Assembly: GCA_050122535.1 (NCBI GenBank)
Contig: JASFIT010000141.1
Location: 1-10,174, forward strand
Length of the DNA stretch: 10,174 nucleotides
Reading direction: 5' to 3'
Source: JASFEQ01 sp050122535
Lineage (GTDB): Bacteria; Desulfobacterota; DSM-4660; Desulfatiglandales; HGW-15
Below are positions 5,560 to 10,174 of this stretch, piece after piece. The notes beneath the pieces were generated by a model. The model was not told where the DNA came from. It ran no database searches and was given only the letters and a program-made list of their open reading frames with translations. The position numbers and the translations under genes are program-made. The stretch's first letter is position 1. Every line of letters starts with the position of its first letter.

Positions 5560-6138
5560 ATGGCCAGAAAACAGATCTTGGTCCCTATGGAGCGAATTGA
5601 AAAGTCGATTCTGCTGATTCGTGGCCAAAAAGTCATGCTGGACAGGGACTTAGCGGATCTCTATGGGGTAGAAACTAGGGTATTAAAGCAAGCGGTGCGG
5701 AGAAATATCGCACGCTTTCCAGAAGATTTCATGTTTGAGTTAACCGAAGATGAAAACCGGGCTTTAAGGTCACAAAATGTGACCTTAAAGCGGGGCCAGC
5801 ATTCCAAATACCTTCCTTTTGCATTCACCGAACAGGGTGTGGCCATGCTTTCCAGCGTTCTAAATAGCGACAGAGCCATTCAAGTCAATATTGAAATCAT
5901 GCGGGCCTTTGTGCGACTACGGCAAATATTAGCAACCCACAAGCAACTGGCGCGCAAGCTAGCGGAGCTAGAACAGCATTTGGAGAGTCATGACCAGCAG
6001 ATTCAGACCATTTTCGAAGCTATCCGCCAGTTGATGACGCCTCCCGACACACCGAGGAAACGGATTGGTTTTGAGGTAAAAGAACCTCCCACCAAGTATA
6101 AGAAAAAGAAGAAACCAAAAAGAAAGAAATCCAGATGA
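5560..6138 (+). CDS. ORF6N-domain DNA-binding protein
   Basis: This 192-residue protein carries an ORF6N domain (about residues 10-100), a DNA-binding module of phage antirepressors and stand-alone regulators related to KilA-N and Bro-N. Characteristic segments are ILLIRGQKVMLDRDLADLYG (17-36), VLKQAVRRNIARFPEDFMFE (41-60), LRSQNVTLKRG (69-79) and KYLPFAFTEQGVAMLSSVL (83-101). A probable coiled coil follows (about 118-158), then an extremely basic tail (KYKKKKKPKRKKSR). AAAGGA (5548-5553) lies 6 bases before the ATG. Bases 5761-5791, encoding residues 68-78, form a perfect 14-bp inverted repeat that recurs upstream. The stop codon is supplied by a heptad repeat. Autoregulation is plausible but inferred. 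The family spreads with phages and mobile elements. Confidence 0.9.
   Translation: MARKQILVPMERIEKSILLIRGQKVMLDRDLADLYGVETRVLKQAVRRNIARFPEDFMFELTEDENRALRSQNVTLKRGQHSKYLPFAFTEQGVAMLSSVLNSDRAIQVNIEIMRAFVRLRQILATHKQLARKLAELEQHLESHDQQIQTIFEAIRQLMTPPDTPRKRIGFEVKEPPTKYKKKKKPKRKKSR
5761..5791. repeat. Perfect 14-bp inverted repeat inside the ORF6N gene
   Basis: Arms GCTTTAAGGTCACA (5761-5774) and TGTGACCTTAAAGC (5778-5791) flank AAA. In frame it reads ALRSQNVTLKR, which is a conserved position of the ORF6N domain. Twenty of 21 bases match the core of the 5352-5394 palindrome. Confidence 0.85.
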
Positions 6139-6161
6139 CAGAGGACAGACGACACACGACA
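6134..6161 (+). repeat. Heptad repeat (GATGACA type) at the ORF6N stop codon
   Basis: Four 7-base units follow each other: GATGACA, GAGGACA, GACGACA and CACGACA. The ORF6N stop TGA (6136-6138) is inside the first unit. It is the same family and the same orientation relative to its gene as the array at the WYL regulator stop (2024-2079). Confidence 0.85.
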
Positions 6162-6175
6162 GAAAGGAAGAAGGC

Positions 6176-6568
6176 ATGAGCGAACGAATTGAGAGCTTCA
6201 AGGATCTAAAGGTTTACAAGAAAGCGTTTGAACTGCAGCAGGACATTTTCCAAATAACAAAGAGGTTTCCAAAAGAGGAACGATACTCGCTTACTGATCA
6301 AATTAGACGTGCCTCCCGGTCAATCGGTGGGAATATAGCGGAATCATGGCAAAAGCGGCGCTATCAGGCCCACTTTGTGAGCAAGCTGTCTGATTCGGAT
6401 GGTGAACAAGCAGAAACTCAACACTGGTTGGATACCTCATTCGCCTGCGAATATATTTCGGAGGACGAACATGAGAGGTTACTCGCAAAATGTAAGGAAA
6501 TTGGCAAAATGCTCCGCAAAATGATGCAAGAACCGGAAAAGTGGTGCTCCCGCTTCCTTGAGAAATAG
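6176..6568 (+). CDS. Four-helix-bundle protein (S23/23S rRNA IVS type)
   Basis: This 130-residue helical protein belongs to the four-helix-bundle family first seen in intervening sequences of 23S rRNA genes; the avd protein of diversity-generating retroelements is related. Diagnostic segments are FKDLKVYKKAFEL (8-20), LTDQIRRASRSIGGNIAE (39-56) and KLSDSDGEQAETQHWLD (70-86). Length is close to the usual 115-130. Family members form ring-like oligomers and are thought to bind nucleic acid; the role of stand-alone copies is unknown. AGGAAG lies about 7 bases before the ATG. It starts 37 bases after the ORF6N stop, so the two may be co-transcribed. No rRNA sequence or reverse transcriptase is in the window, so this is neither an rRNA IVS nor a visible retroelement. 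Confidence 0.9.
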   Translation: MSERIESFKDLKVYKKAFELQQDIFQITKRFPKEERYSLTDQIRRASRSIGGNIAESWQKRRYQAHFVSKLSDSDGEQAETQHWLDTSFACEYISEDEHERLLAKCKEIGKMLRKMMQEPEKWCSRFLEK

Positions 6569-6598
6569 TTTCCCGAACGCTGTCACCTGGGCTCCGTG

Positions 6599-6631
6599 TT
6601 CTGTCATCCGTCATCTGTCATCTGTCCTCTG
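6599..6631 (-). repeat. Heptad repeat downstream of the four-helix-bundle gene
   Basis: Units TTCTGTC, ATCCGTC, ATCTGTC, ATCTGTC and CTCTG follow in register, 30 bases after the gene's stop. The orientation is opposite to the array at 6134-6161, so the two arrays flank the four-helix-bundle gene as inverted copies. A CTTCTCCG-type pyrimidine-rich run follows (6640-6660). Confidence 0.8.
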
Positions 6632-6672
6632 GAATCAGCTTCTCCGCTTCTCCGTTTCTCACAGGTCCCCGC

Positions 6673-6702
6673 TTCGATTTCTAGAAAATTATAGTCTATA
6701 AT
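6673..6702 (+). promoter_or_regulatory. Possible promoter for the tail-anchored protein
   Basis: TATAAT (6697-6702) is a perfect -10 hexamer in an AT-rich stretch, 51 bases before the start codon. The best upstream -35 is weak (TTCGAT, 6673-6678, 18-base spacer). Confidence 0.45.
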
Positions 6703-6753
6703 ATATGTATCTCATTTTGCCGTTTCTTACTTTTTGTTGGAGGGATTCAAGGC

Positions 6754-7449
6754 ATGAAGAAAGAGCTAGAGGAACAACTCAAAAGGCTCTCAAATTCACA
6801 GAATCTCCAATTCGTCCCAACTAAGGAAGAGGACCCCTTTTCGTGGGAACTAGCCGGACAGCAAAAGGGCCGGGAAATCAGAGTGAATCATCTGAGAATT
6901 GGATCTTTTCTAACCAAAAAAGTGGATCGCACGGACTTATTTTTTGTAAACGTGCCCGCGAATCTGCCCAAATCCTTTAGGGCTATAATTGGCATTGACA
7001 AACGCACCTGGGGTCATCCGCATTTTACTTTCAAACATATTCGCCGCAAGAAAAAAGGCCTTGCAGGAGGTAACCATGTCTATGCCTGGTATAACTCGAG
7101 CTTCGATGCAGAGGCCATATCTAGCATGTCTATCTCTCAACTCCTTGTCGAGCCAAATACACTGGATTTTGAGATCGTGGTTGAAGATGGATTTGTGAGG
7201 TTCGGTTACAACCGAAGACCAGAAAGCCTGAACGTGGATCCTGGATTTGTCTCCCGGGCCATCCAGGCCACGATTGAACTGGCAGAGTGGATGGAAGGAC
7301 AAAACATTTCCGATGCAGCACGAGAGATGACTACAGGACACAGGAAGGGAAAAACGGATAAAGCCACAAAGCAAGGCTATGTGTTCGCTATCCTAATGAT
7401 TGCTTTTATGCTCCTCCTTATTGCCGCCATTTTCTACTATTACCTGTGA
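6754..7449 (+). CDS. Tail-anchored membrane protein of unknown function, 231 aa
   Basis: I do not recognise a named family. Residues 1-200 are soluble and polar, with beta-rich segments such as DLFFVNVPANLP (61-72), AIIGID (77-82), TLDFEIVVEDGFVRFGYN (136-153) and a helix AIQATIELAEWME (169-181). After a basic linker (HRKGKTDKATK, 196-206) a single hydrophobic helix ends the protein (about 209-231, VFAILMIAFMLLLIAAIF). The soluble domain should therefore face the cytoplasm, anchored by its C-terminus. There is no N-terminal signal peptide. GGAGGG (6739-6744) lies 9 bases before the ATG. A -10 element upstream suggests its own promoter. Confidence 0.75.
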   Translation: MKKELEEQLKRLSNSQNLQFVPTKEEDPFSWELAGQQKGREIRVNHLRIGSFLTKKVDRTDLFFVNVPANLPKSFRAIIGIDKRTWGHPHFTFKHIRRKKKGLAGGNHVYAWYNSSFDAEAISSMSISQLLVEPNTLDFEIVVEDGFVRFGYNRRPESLNVDPGFVSRAIQATIELAEWMEGQNISDAAREMTTGHRKGKTDKATKQGYVFAILMIAFMLLLIAAIFYYYL

Positions 7450-7541
7450 CTCCAGGGATTCAGCAGGGCGGGCCAAAGCACGCAGTAAGAATCTGGAAAT
7501 GTAAAGGCCGTCCCCCATTTTGCTTGCCCTGAGTTCATTTA

Positions 7542-7570
7542 ATGCTGAGCAAGGTCGAAGCATCGAAGGG
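7542..7570 (+). repeat. 29-base dispersed repeat, copy 2
   Basis: It is identical to 735-763. Here it is preceded by GCCCTGAG (7527-7534) and ends in TCGAAGGGGCC, the two ends of the CCCTGAGC...TCGAAGGG element, as if the longer repeat were an expanded form of the short one. Confidence 0.8.
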
Positions 7571-7610
7571 GCCGAAGGGTTGTGGGCATCCAAACTTTAT
7601 AGCTTCTTTA

Positions 7611-7700
7611 CCCCGTTGAATTTTTACCCCGTGAAATCCGCCACAGGCGGCTATTTCACTGGGGGCGCGCTAGCACACCCCGCAGGGGATTCAACTGGGG
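7611..7700. repeat. Nested inverted-repeat element 1 (GTTGAA outside, GTGAAA inside)
   Basis: Outer arms are CCCCGTTGAAT (7611-7621) and ATTCAACTGGGG (7689-7700). Inner arms are CCCCGTGAAAT (7627-7637) and ATTTCACTGGGG (7653-7664). At the centre is CCGCC-ACA-GGCGG (7638-7650). Each right arm carries one extra T relative to its left arm. Element 2 at 9153-9220 uses the same two arm types in reversed nesting. This is a REP/BIME- or MITE-like arrangement without its own gene. Confidence 0.8.
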
Positions 7701-7798
7701 CCTGCCTCCTAGCTTTTATTGCCTTCAGCAATAAACTGTTGCAAATTTTCCAAAAATCAGTTATATTTATTCAAAATTTGCTTAAAGTTGCAGGCCCC
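7697..7798 (+). ncRNA. Candidate multibranched structured RNA
   Basis: Three perfect stems fit together as a three-way junction. P1 closes the fold: GGGGCCTGC (7697-7705) with GCAGGCCCC (7790-7798), 9 bp. P2 is TTTATTGC (7715-7722) with GCAATAAA (7728-7735), 8 bp. P3 is GCAAATTTT (7741-7749) with AAAATTTGC (7773-7781), 9 bp. A rho-independent terminator follows 44 bases later on the plus strand. No promoter could be recognised and the symmetry would also suit a mobile element, so the RNA call is tentative. Confidence 0.35.
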
Positions 7799-7841
7799 TC
7801 CGAATCACGGCACCGACGTTCATACTATGTTATTACTCGAG

Positions 7842-7873
7842 CTCCACTTCTCTAGCAGGAGGTGGAGTTTTTT
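7842..7873 (+). terminator. Rho-independent terminator
   Basis: CTCCACTTCT (7842-7851) pairs with AGGAGGTGGAG (end 7867) over 10 bp with two G-U pairs and a 6-base loop, followed at once by TTTTTT (7868-7873). It could end a transcript from the tail-anchored protein gene, 390 bases upstream, or a small RNA from 7697-7798. Confidence 0.75.
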
Positions 7874-7895
7874 GCTTTGGCACGATGGTTTCGGA

Positions 7896-7926
7896 TTGAC
7901 CCCTTTTAGTTCAGCTATCAGCTGAA
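7896..7926 (+). repeat. TTGACCCCTTTT motif followed by a 7-bp hairpin
   Basis: TTGACCCCTTTT (7896-7907) is followed by TTCAGCT-ATC-AGCTGAA (7910-7926), a perfect 7-bp hairpin. It is one of four exact copies of the 12-base core in the window. Confidence 0.65.
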
Positions 7927-7960
7927 TAGCGCATTAGCTTATGGGCTAGGACACTCGGGC

Positions 7961-7972
7961 TTGACCCCTTTT
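7961..7972 (+). repeat. TTGACCCCTTTT motif before the FHA gene
   Basis: This exact copy of the 12-base core, preceded by GGGC, lies 31 bases upstream of the FHA start codon. It resembles a -35 (TTGACC) but no good -10 is found at 16-18 bases. Confidence 0.65.
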
Positions 7973-8003
7973 CTCGATTCAGTAACACCAGGAATAAACA
8001 ATA

Positions 8004-8894
8004 ATGACCAGACTTTACATTTTAGCCGGACCGGATAAGGACGAATCTTTCGAGCTGAAAGGTGATTTCAACTATGTTGGACGCTCCCCTCATAATAACA
8101 TTCAAATGAGAGATATAGCGGTTTCTCGCAGGCATGCAAAGATTTCTCGGAGAGGGAATAGCTTTTTCATAAAAGACTTGGGCAGCGCAAACGGCACTTA
8201 CGTCAGTGGTCAACAGATAAGTCCTGGCGTTGAAGTTGAGCTAAAAGAGGGCGTTCCCGTTGTTATCGGTATGAGCGTGATTTGTGTGGGCAGTACGTGT
8301 TTAGAGCTTGTGTCGCCGTTTCTGGAATCAATTGGCCTCTCCAGCGAGATCAGAGAGGAGAGCGGGGTGTTTAAGCAACACAAAACCATGGCCATGCAAA
8401 AGATCGTGGAACTCGTCTACAAGGTGTCCTATAGGCTGACCGAAGAAGTGCACGTAAACGTCATGCTAGGGAACGTTCTGGACTGCATCTTTGATTTTCT
8501 TTTAAAGATTGACAGGGGCTTCATCATCCTCATTGATTCTAAAACCGGGGAATTTACCAATGTGATATCCCGATTCAGGGAACCGAGCGAAGATCTGCCT
8601 ACGGTGTTTAACAAGGACGTGGTGAACCGTGTGATACGAGAGGGCAAAGGCATTATGTTTCCAGCCCCTGATCTTGAAGACACGGAAGATATTGAGAATA
8701 CGCTCAATCTATCCGAACTCAATTCTGTGCTTTGTGTCCCCATCGTCAACGGTTCACAAATAACGGGAGCTATTTATGTAGACTCGATCAAAGAGACGTG
8801 TGGATTTCGGAAGGAAGACCTTAGTCTATTCACCGATATTGGCAGACGAACTGGCCTAGGTGTCGATACGGCAATGCTGCTTGCAGAAACATAA
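8004..8894 (+). CDS. FHA-GAF signalling protein
   Basis: This 296-residue cytoplasmic protein has an N-terminal FHA domain (about 1-100), which binds phosphothreonine peptides. The expected residues are present: G26-R27-S28, S41-R-R-H44 and N63-G64 in LGSANGTYVSG. A helical linker (about 125-150) leads to a GAF-like domain (about 150-292) with FIILIDSKTGEF (173-184), SVLCVPI (241-247) and GAIYVDS (255-261), usually a sensor of small molecules or a partner-binding fold. Such pairs are often followed by a cyclase, GGDEF, kinase or sigma-54-activator domain; here the protein ends after GAF, so it may act by protein contact. AGGAA (7990-7994) lies 9 bases before the ATG. It is preceded by a terminator, so it is probably its own unit. 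No Ser/Thr kinase is in the window. Confidence 0.9.
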   Translation: MTRLYILAGPDKDESFELKGDFNYVGRSPHNNIQMRDIAVSRRHAKISRRGNSFFIKDLGSANGTYVSGQQISPGVEVELKEGVPVVIGMSVICVGSTCLELVSPFLESIGLSSEIREESGVFKQHKTMAMQKIVELVYKVSYRLTEEVHVNVMLGNVLDCIFDFLLKIDRGFIILIDSKTGEFTNVISRFREPSEDLPTVFNKDVVNRVIREGKGIMFPAPDLEDTEDIENTLNLSELNSVLCVPIVNGSQITGAIYVDSIKETCGFRKEDLSLFTDIGRRTGLGVDTAMLLAET

Positions 8895-9005
8895 ATGAAG
8901 GCAAAGCAAAATAGGGCCGAGAATAACACAGGTTTTTATACTCCTCTCCTCCCTCAAAAATCCTAAAGTTATTTCCTCGTTTAAAATCATACCCCAATTG
9001 TCTAA

Positions 9006-9032
9006 GAACTGGTTGCAAATTGTGACCAGTTC
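9006..9032. promoter_or_regulatory. Palindrome with CAA-A-TTG core, related to the ORF6N-region sites
   Basis: Arms GAACTGGT (9006-9013) and ACCAGTTC (9025-9032) are perfect complements. With two G-T positions the pairing continues to the centre at A9019, giving 13 paired positions. It contains CAAATTGTGACC, exactly as in the 5352-5394 palindrome, but with different flanks. It is 254 bases upstream of the epimerase start. Confidence 0.5.
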
Positions 9033-9148
9033 GACTAAACCACTAAGAGTCAAGAGCAGATTTAGCCCAAGGAATTTTTACCCTGTTGAATCCTTGCTTT
9101 GTTGAAGGCGTAGCGTGTCCAACCAGGTCCAGTTTCTAATAACTAATA

Positions 9149-9220
9149 CTTGCCCCGTGAAATGCTAGCCCTGTTCAATGCGCAGCTTATTCAACTGGGG
9201 CGAAGCCTATTTCACTGGGG
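9149..9220. mobile_element. Nested inverted-repeat element 2, apparently inserted
   Basis: Outer arms are CCCCGTGAAAT (9153-9163) and ATTTCACTGGGG (9209-9220). Inner arms are CCCTGTTCAAT (9169-9179) and ATTCAACTGGGG (9189-9200), with mismatches. The arms match element 1 (7611-7700) but the nesting order is reversed. To its left is TTTCTAATAACTAATA and to its right ACGTATAACGAATAACC; at 845-877 the equivalent sequences adjoin directly. The element is about 72 bases, encodes nothing and leaves no clear target duplication. A non-autonomous REP or MITE-like element is the simplest reading. Confidence 0.6.
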
Positions 9221-9265
9221 ACGTATAACGAATAACCATCATCTCTGGGGCTTGACCCCTTTTCT
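9221..9265 (+). repeat. 45-base repeat ending in CTTGACCCCTTTT, copy 2
   Basis: It matches 861-905 with a single mismatch (C at 9245 for G at 885). It ends 20 bases before the epimerase start codon, whereas copy 1 abuts the 3' end of the hydrolase gene. Confidence 0.85.
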
Positions 9266-9285
9266 TACCATCAGCGAGGAAACAG

Positions 9286-10174
9286 ATGAAAATTTTCATC
9301 ACCGGAGCTACAGGATTTATCGGAACGCACTTAGTTAGGAGGCTTGCCCAGAGTGATCATGAATTGCACTGTTTTGTCAGGGAAACCAGCCACTTCGAGG
9401 AGCTGGAAAGACTGGGCGTCATGATGGTCAAAGGAGATGTGACCCGCAAGGATTCGATTCTGGCGGGTATGAAAGGCTGCGACTGGGTGATGCACTTGGC
9501 CAATCTCTATTCCATGTGGGAGCCAGACAAGAAGCTCTATACCGAAATCAACATCAAAGGGAACCAGAATGTTATGGAGTCTGCCCTGGAAACGGGTGTT
9601 GCTAAAGTGGTTCATGTGAGCACGACCGGCATCTATGGCAAGCCGGAAGAGTCCCCATTCACGGAAGAGACGCCAGTGGGCCCGGTGCGCTTTAACGAGT
9701 ACACCCGGACCAAGTACGAAGGCGACCTCATTGCGTGGGAGCTTCATGAGAAAAAGGGACTGCCACTCGTGGTCGTATATCCTACGGGTGTCCTTGGGCC
9801 CCATGACCCCAAATTCACAGGTGAACTCATTAAAAGCCTGATCCAGAAGAAGGCGCCAGCCAGGGCATTTGAGGAGGCTGTCTTCACGTTTGTGCATGTG
9901 AGAGATGTGGCTGAGGTTATCGTCAGAGCAGCGGAGAAGGAAAACAACATTGGTGAGAAATACATGGCGGGTAAGTACCAAATATCCATGAAGGAAATGT
10001 ACGAACTGATCAGCGAAATCTCTGGCGTTCCCGCTCCCAAGTTAAGGCTTCCTGATTCTGTGGTCCTCTTCAACGCCAGGCTCCTGACATGGCTGGCCGA
10101 TATAATAAAGAAACCCCCCATGTGGGGAATGTCTTTTGATGGAATGAGGTTTGCGAGGCAGGGCTCTAGAAGCG
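9286..10174 (+). CDS. NAD-dependent epimerase/dehydratase (extended SDR), 3' end cut by window
   Basis: The frame is open for 296 codons and leaves the window without a stop. It starts MKIFITGATGFIGTHLV, the Rossmann NAD(P)-binding strand with the G7-A-T-G-F-I-G13 motif. D51 (KGDVT) follows, then S112 in VSTTGIYG and the catalytic Y139-T-R-T-K143 pair, giving the complete extended-SDR active site. VYPTGVLGPHDP (164-175) and FVHVRDVAEVIV (202-213) are further family signatures. The sequence is nearest in style to the dihydroflavonol-reductase/HpnA-like group acting on sugars or steroid- and hopanoid-like substrates; the exact substrate is not readable. GAGGA (9276-9280) lies 5 bases before the ATG. 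Only the last part of the C-terminal substrate domain should be missing. Confidence 0.9.
   Translation, partial: MKIFITGATGFIGTHLVRRLAQSDHELHCFVRETSHFEELERLGVMMVKGDVTRKDSILAGMKGCDWVMHLANLYSMWEPDKKLYTEINIKGNQNVMESALETGVAKVVHVSTTGIYGKPEESPFTEETPVGPVRFNEYTRTKYEGDLIAWELHEKKGLPLVVVYPTGVLGPHDPKFTGELIKSLIQKKAPARAFEEAVFTFVHVRDVAEVIVRAAEKENNIGEKYMAGKYQISMKEMYELISEISGVPAPKLRLPDSVVLFNARLLTWLADIIKKPPMWGMSFDGMRFARQGSRS

Larger units (their letters stand above)
7450..8003. other. 554-base structured, repeat-rich spacer
   Basis: No gene is supported. An open frame of about 110 codons runs through it (7520-7855) but crosses inverted repeats and lacks a ribosome site. Contents in order: a 29-base repeat, nested inverted repeats, a three-helix fold, a rho-independent terminator, a CTTGACCCCTTTT-type motif with a small hairpin, and a second copy of that motif just before the FHA gene. 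Confidence 0.7.
8895..9285. other. Repeat-rich spacer between the FHA and epimerase genes
   Basis: No gene is supported. Bases 8895-9005 show nothing notable. A palindrome (9006-9032), a GAATTTTTACCC block (9072-9083) shared with 7618-7629 and followed by CCCTGTTGAAT (9081-9091), nested inverted-repeat element 2 (9149-9220) and a 45-base repeat (9221-9265) follow. Confidence 0.65.

Noticed and set aside
6176..6568. 23S rRNA intervening sequence
   Set aside because: The protein family fits, but no rRNA sequence flanks the gene.
6176..6568. Diversity-generating retroelement (avd-like gene)
   Set aside because: No reverse transcriptase and no template/variable repeat pair were found in the window.
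7520..7855. Open frame of about 111 codons on the plus strand
   Set aside because: It runs through the 29-base repeat, nested inverted repeats and the terminator arm, has no ribosome site and no protein-like composition.
7961..7988. TTGACC as a -35 for the FHA gene
   Set aside because: The best hexamer at 16-18 bases (TAACAC) is a poor -10, and the same core occurs at the 3' side of another gene.
9331..9981. Minus-strand open frame of 216 codons
   Set aside because: It is antisense to the epimerase, whose plus-strand frame has the complete Rossmann and YxxxK motifs.

Overview
The window reads as accessory or genome-margin DNA from a free-living proteobacterium. The gene families, ordinary Shine-Dalgarno sites, moderate GC and many families of short intergenic repeats would suit a deltaproteobacterium (Desulfobacterota). 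That placement is inference; no rRNA or marker gene is present. Nine coding regions are supported, two of them cut by the window edges. About a third of the sequence is non-coding and rich in repeats.

Layout. Positions 1-105 hold the C-terminus of an unrecognised protein, followed by an unrecognised 155-residue protein (157-624). A repeat mosaic (625-904) precedes a minus-strand amidohydrolase-family hydrolase (905-1744). A WYL-domain transcriptional regulator follows, also on the minus strand (2058-3083). Next comes a long spacer of hairpins and repeats (3084-3825), a small single-span membrane protein (3826-4014), and a second copy of the same composite spacer (4015-4329). On the plus strand then come an ARPP-1-like protein (4330-5322), an ORF6N-domain DNA-binding protein (5560-6138), a four-helix-bundle (S23/IVS-type) protein (6176-6568) and a tail-anchored membrane protein (6754-7449). 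A 554-base structured spacer (7450-8003) contains nested inverted repeats, a possible three-way-junction RNA and a rho-independent terminator. An FHA-GAF protein (8004-8894), another nested-repeat spacer (8895-9285) and an NAD-dependent epimerase/dehydratase running off the edge (9286-10174) complete the window.

The genes do not form one obvious pathway. The closest grouping is ORF6N plus four-helix bundle, 37 bases apart in the same direction. Most of the unusual signal is non-coding. (1) A palindrome with a TCACAA-n-TTGTGA core occurs twice upstream of the ORF6N gene and once, almost unchanged, inside its coding region; a related one lies before the epimerase. (2) A 72-base nested inverted-repeat element looks inserted into a repeat whose uninterrupted copy lies 8 kb away in the same window. 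(3) A 7-base repeat supplies the stop codons of two unrelated genes. (4) Two copies of a 66-base repeat show a compensatory base-pair change in their hairpin. (5) A multibranched fold followed by a terminator at 7697-7873 could be an undescribed small RNA.
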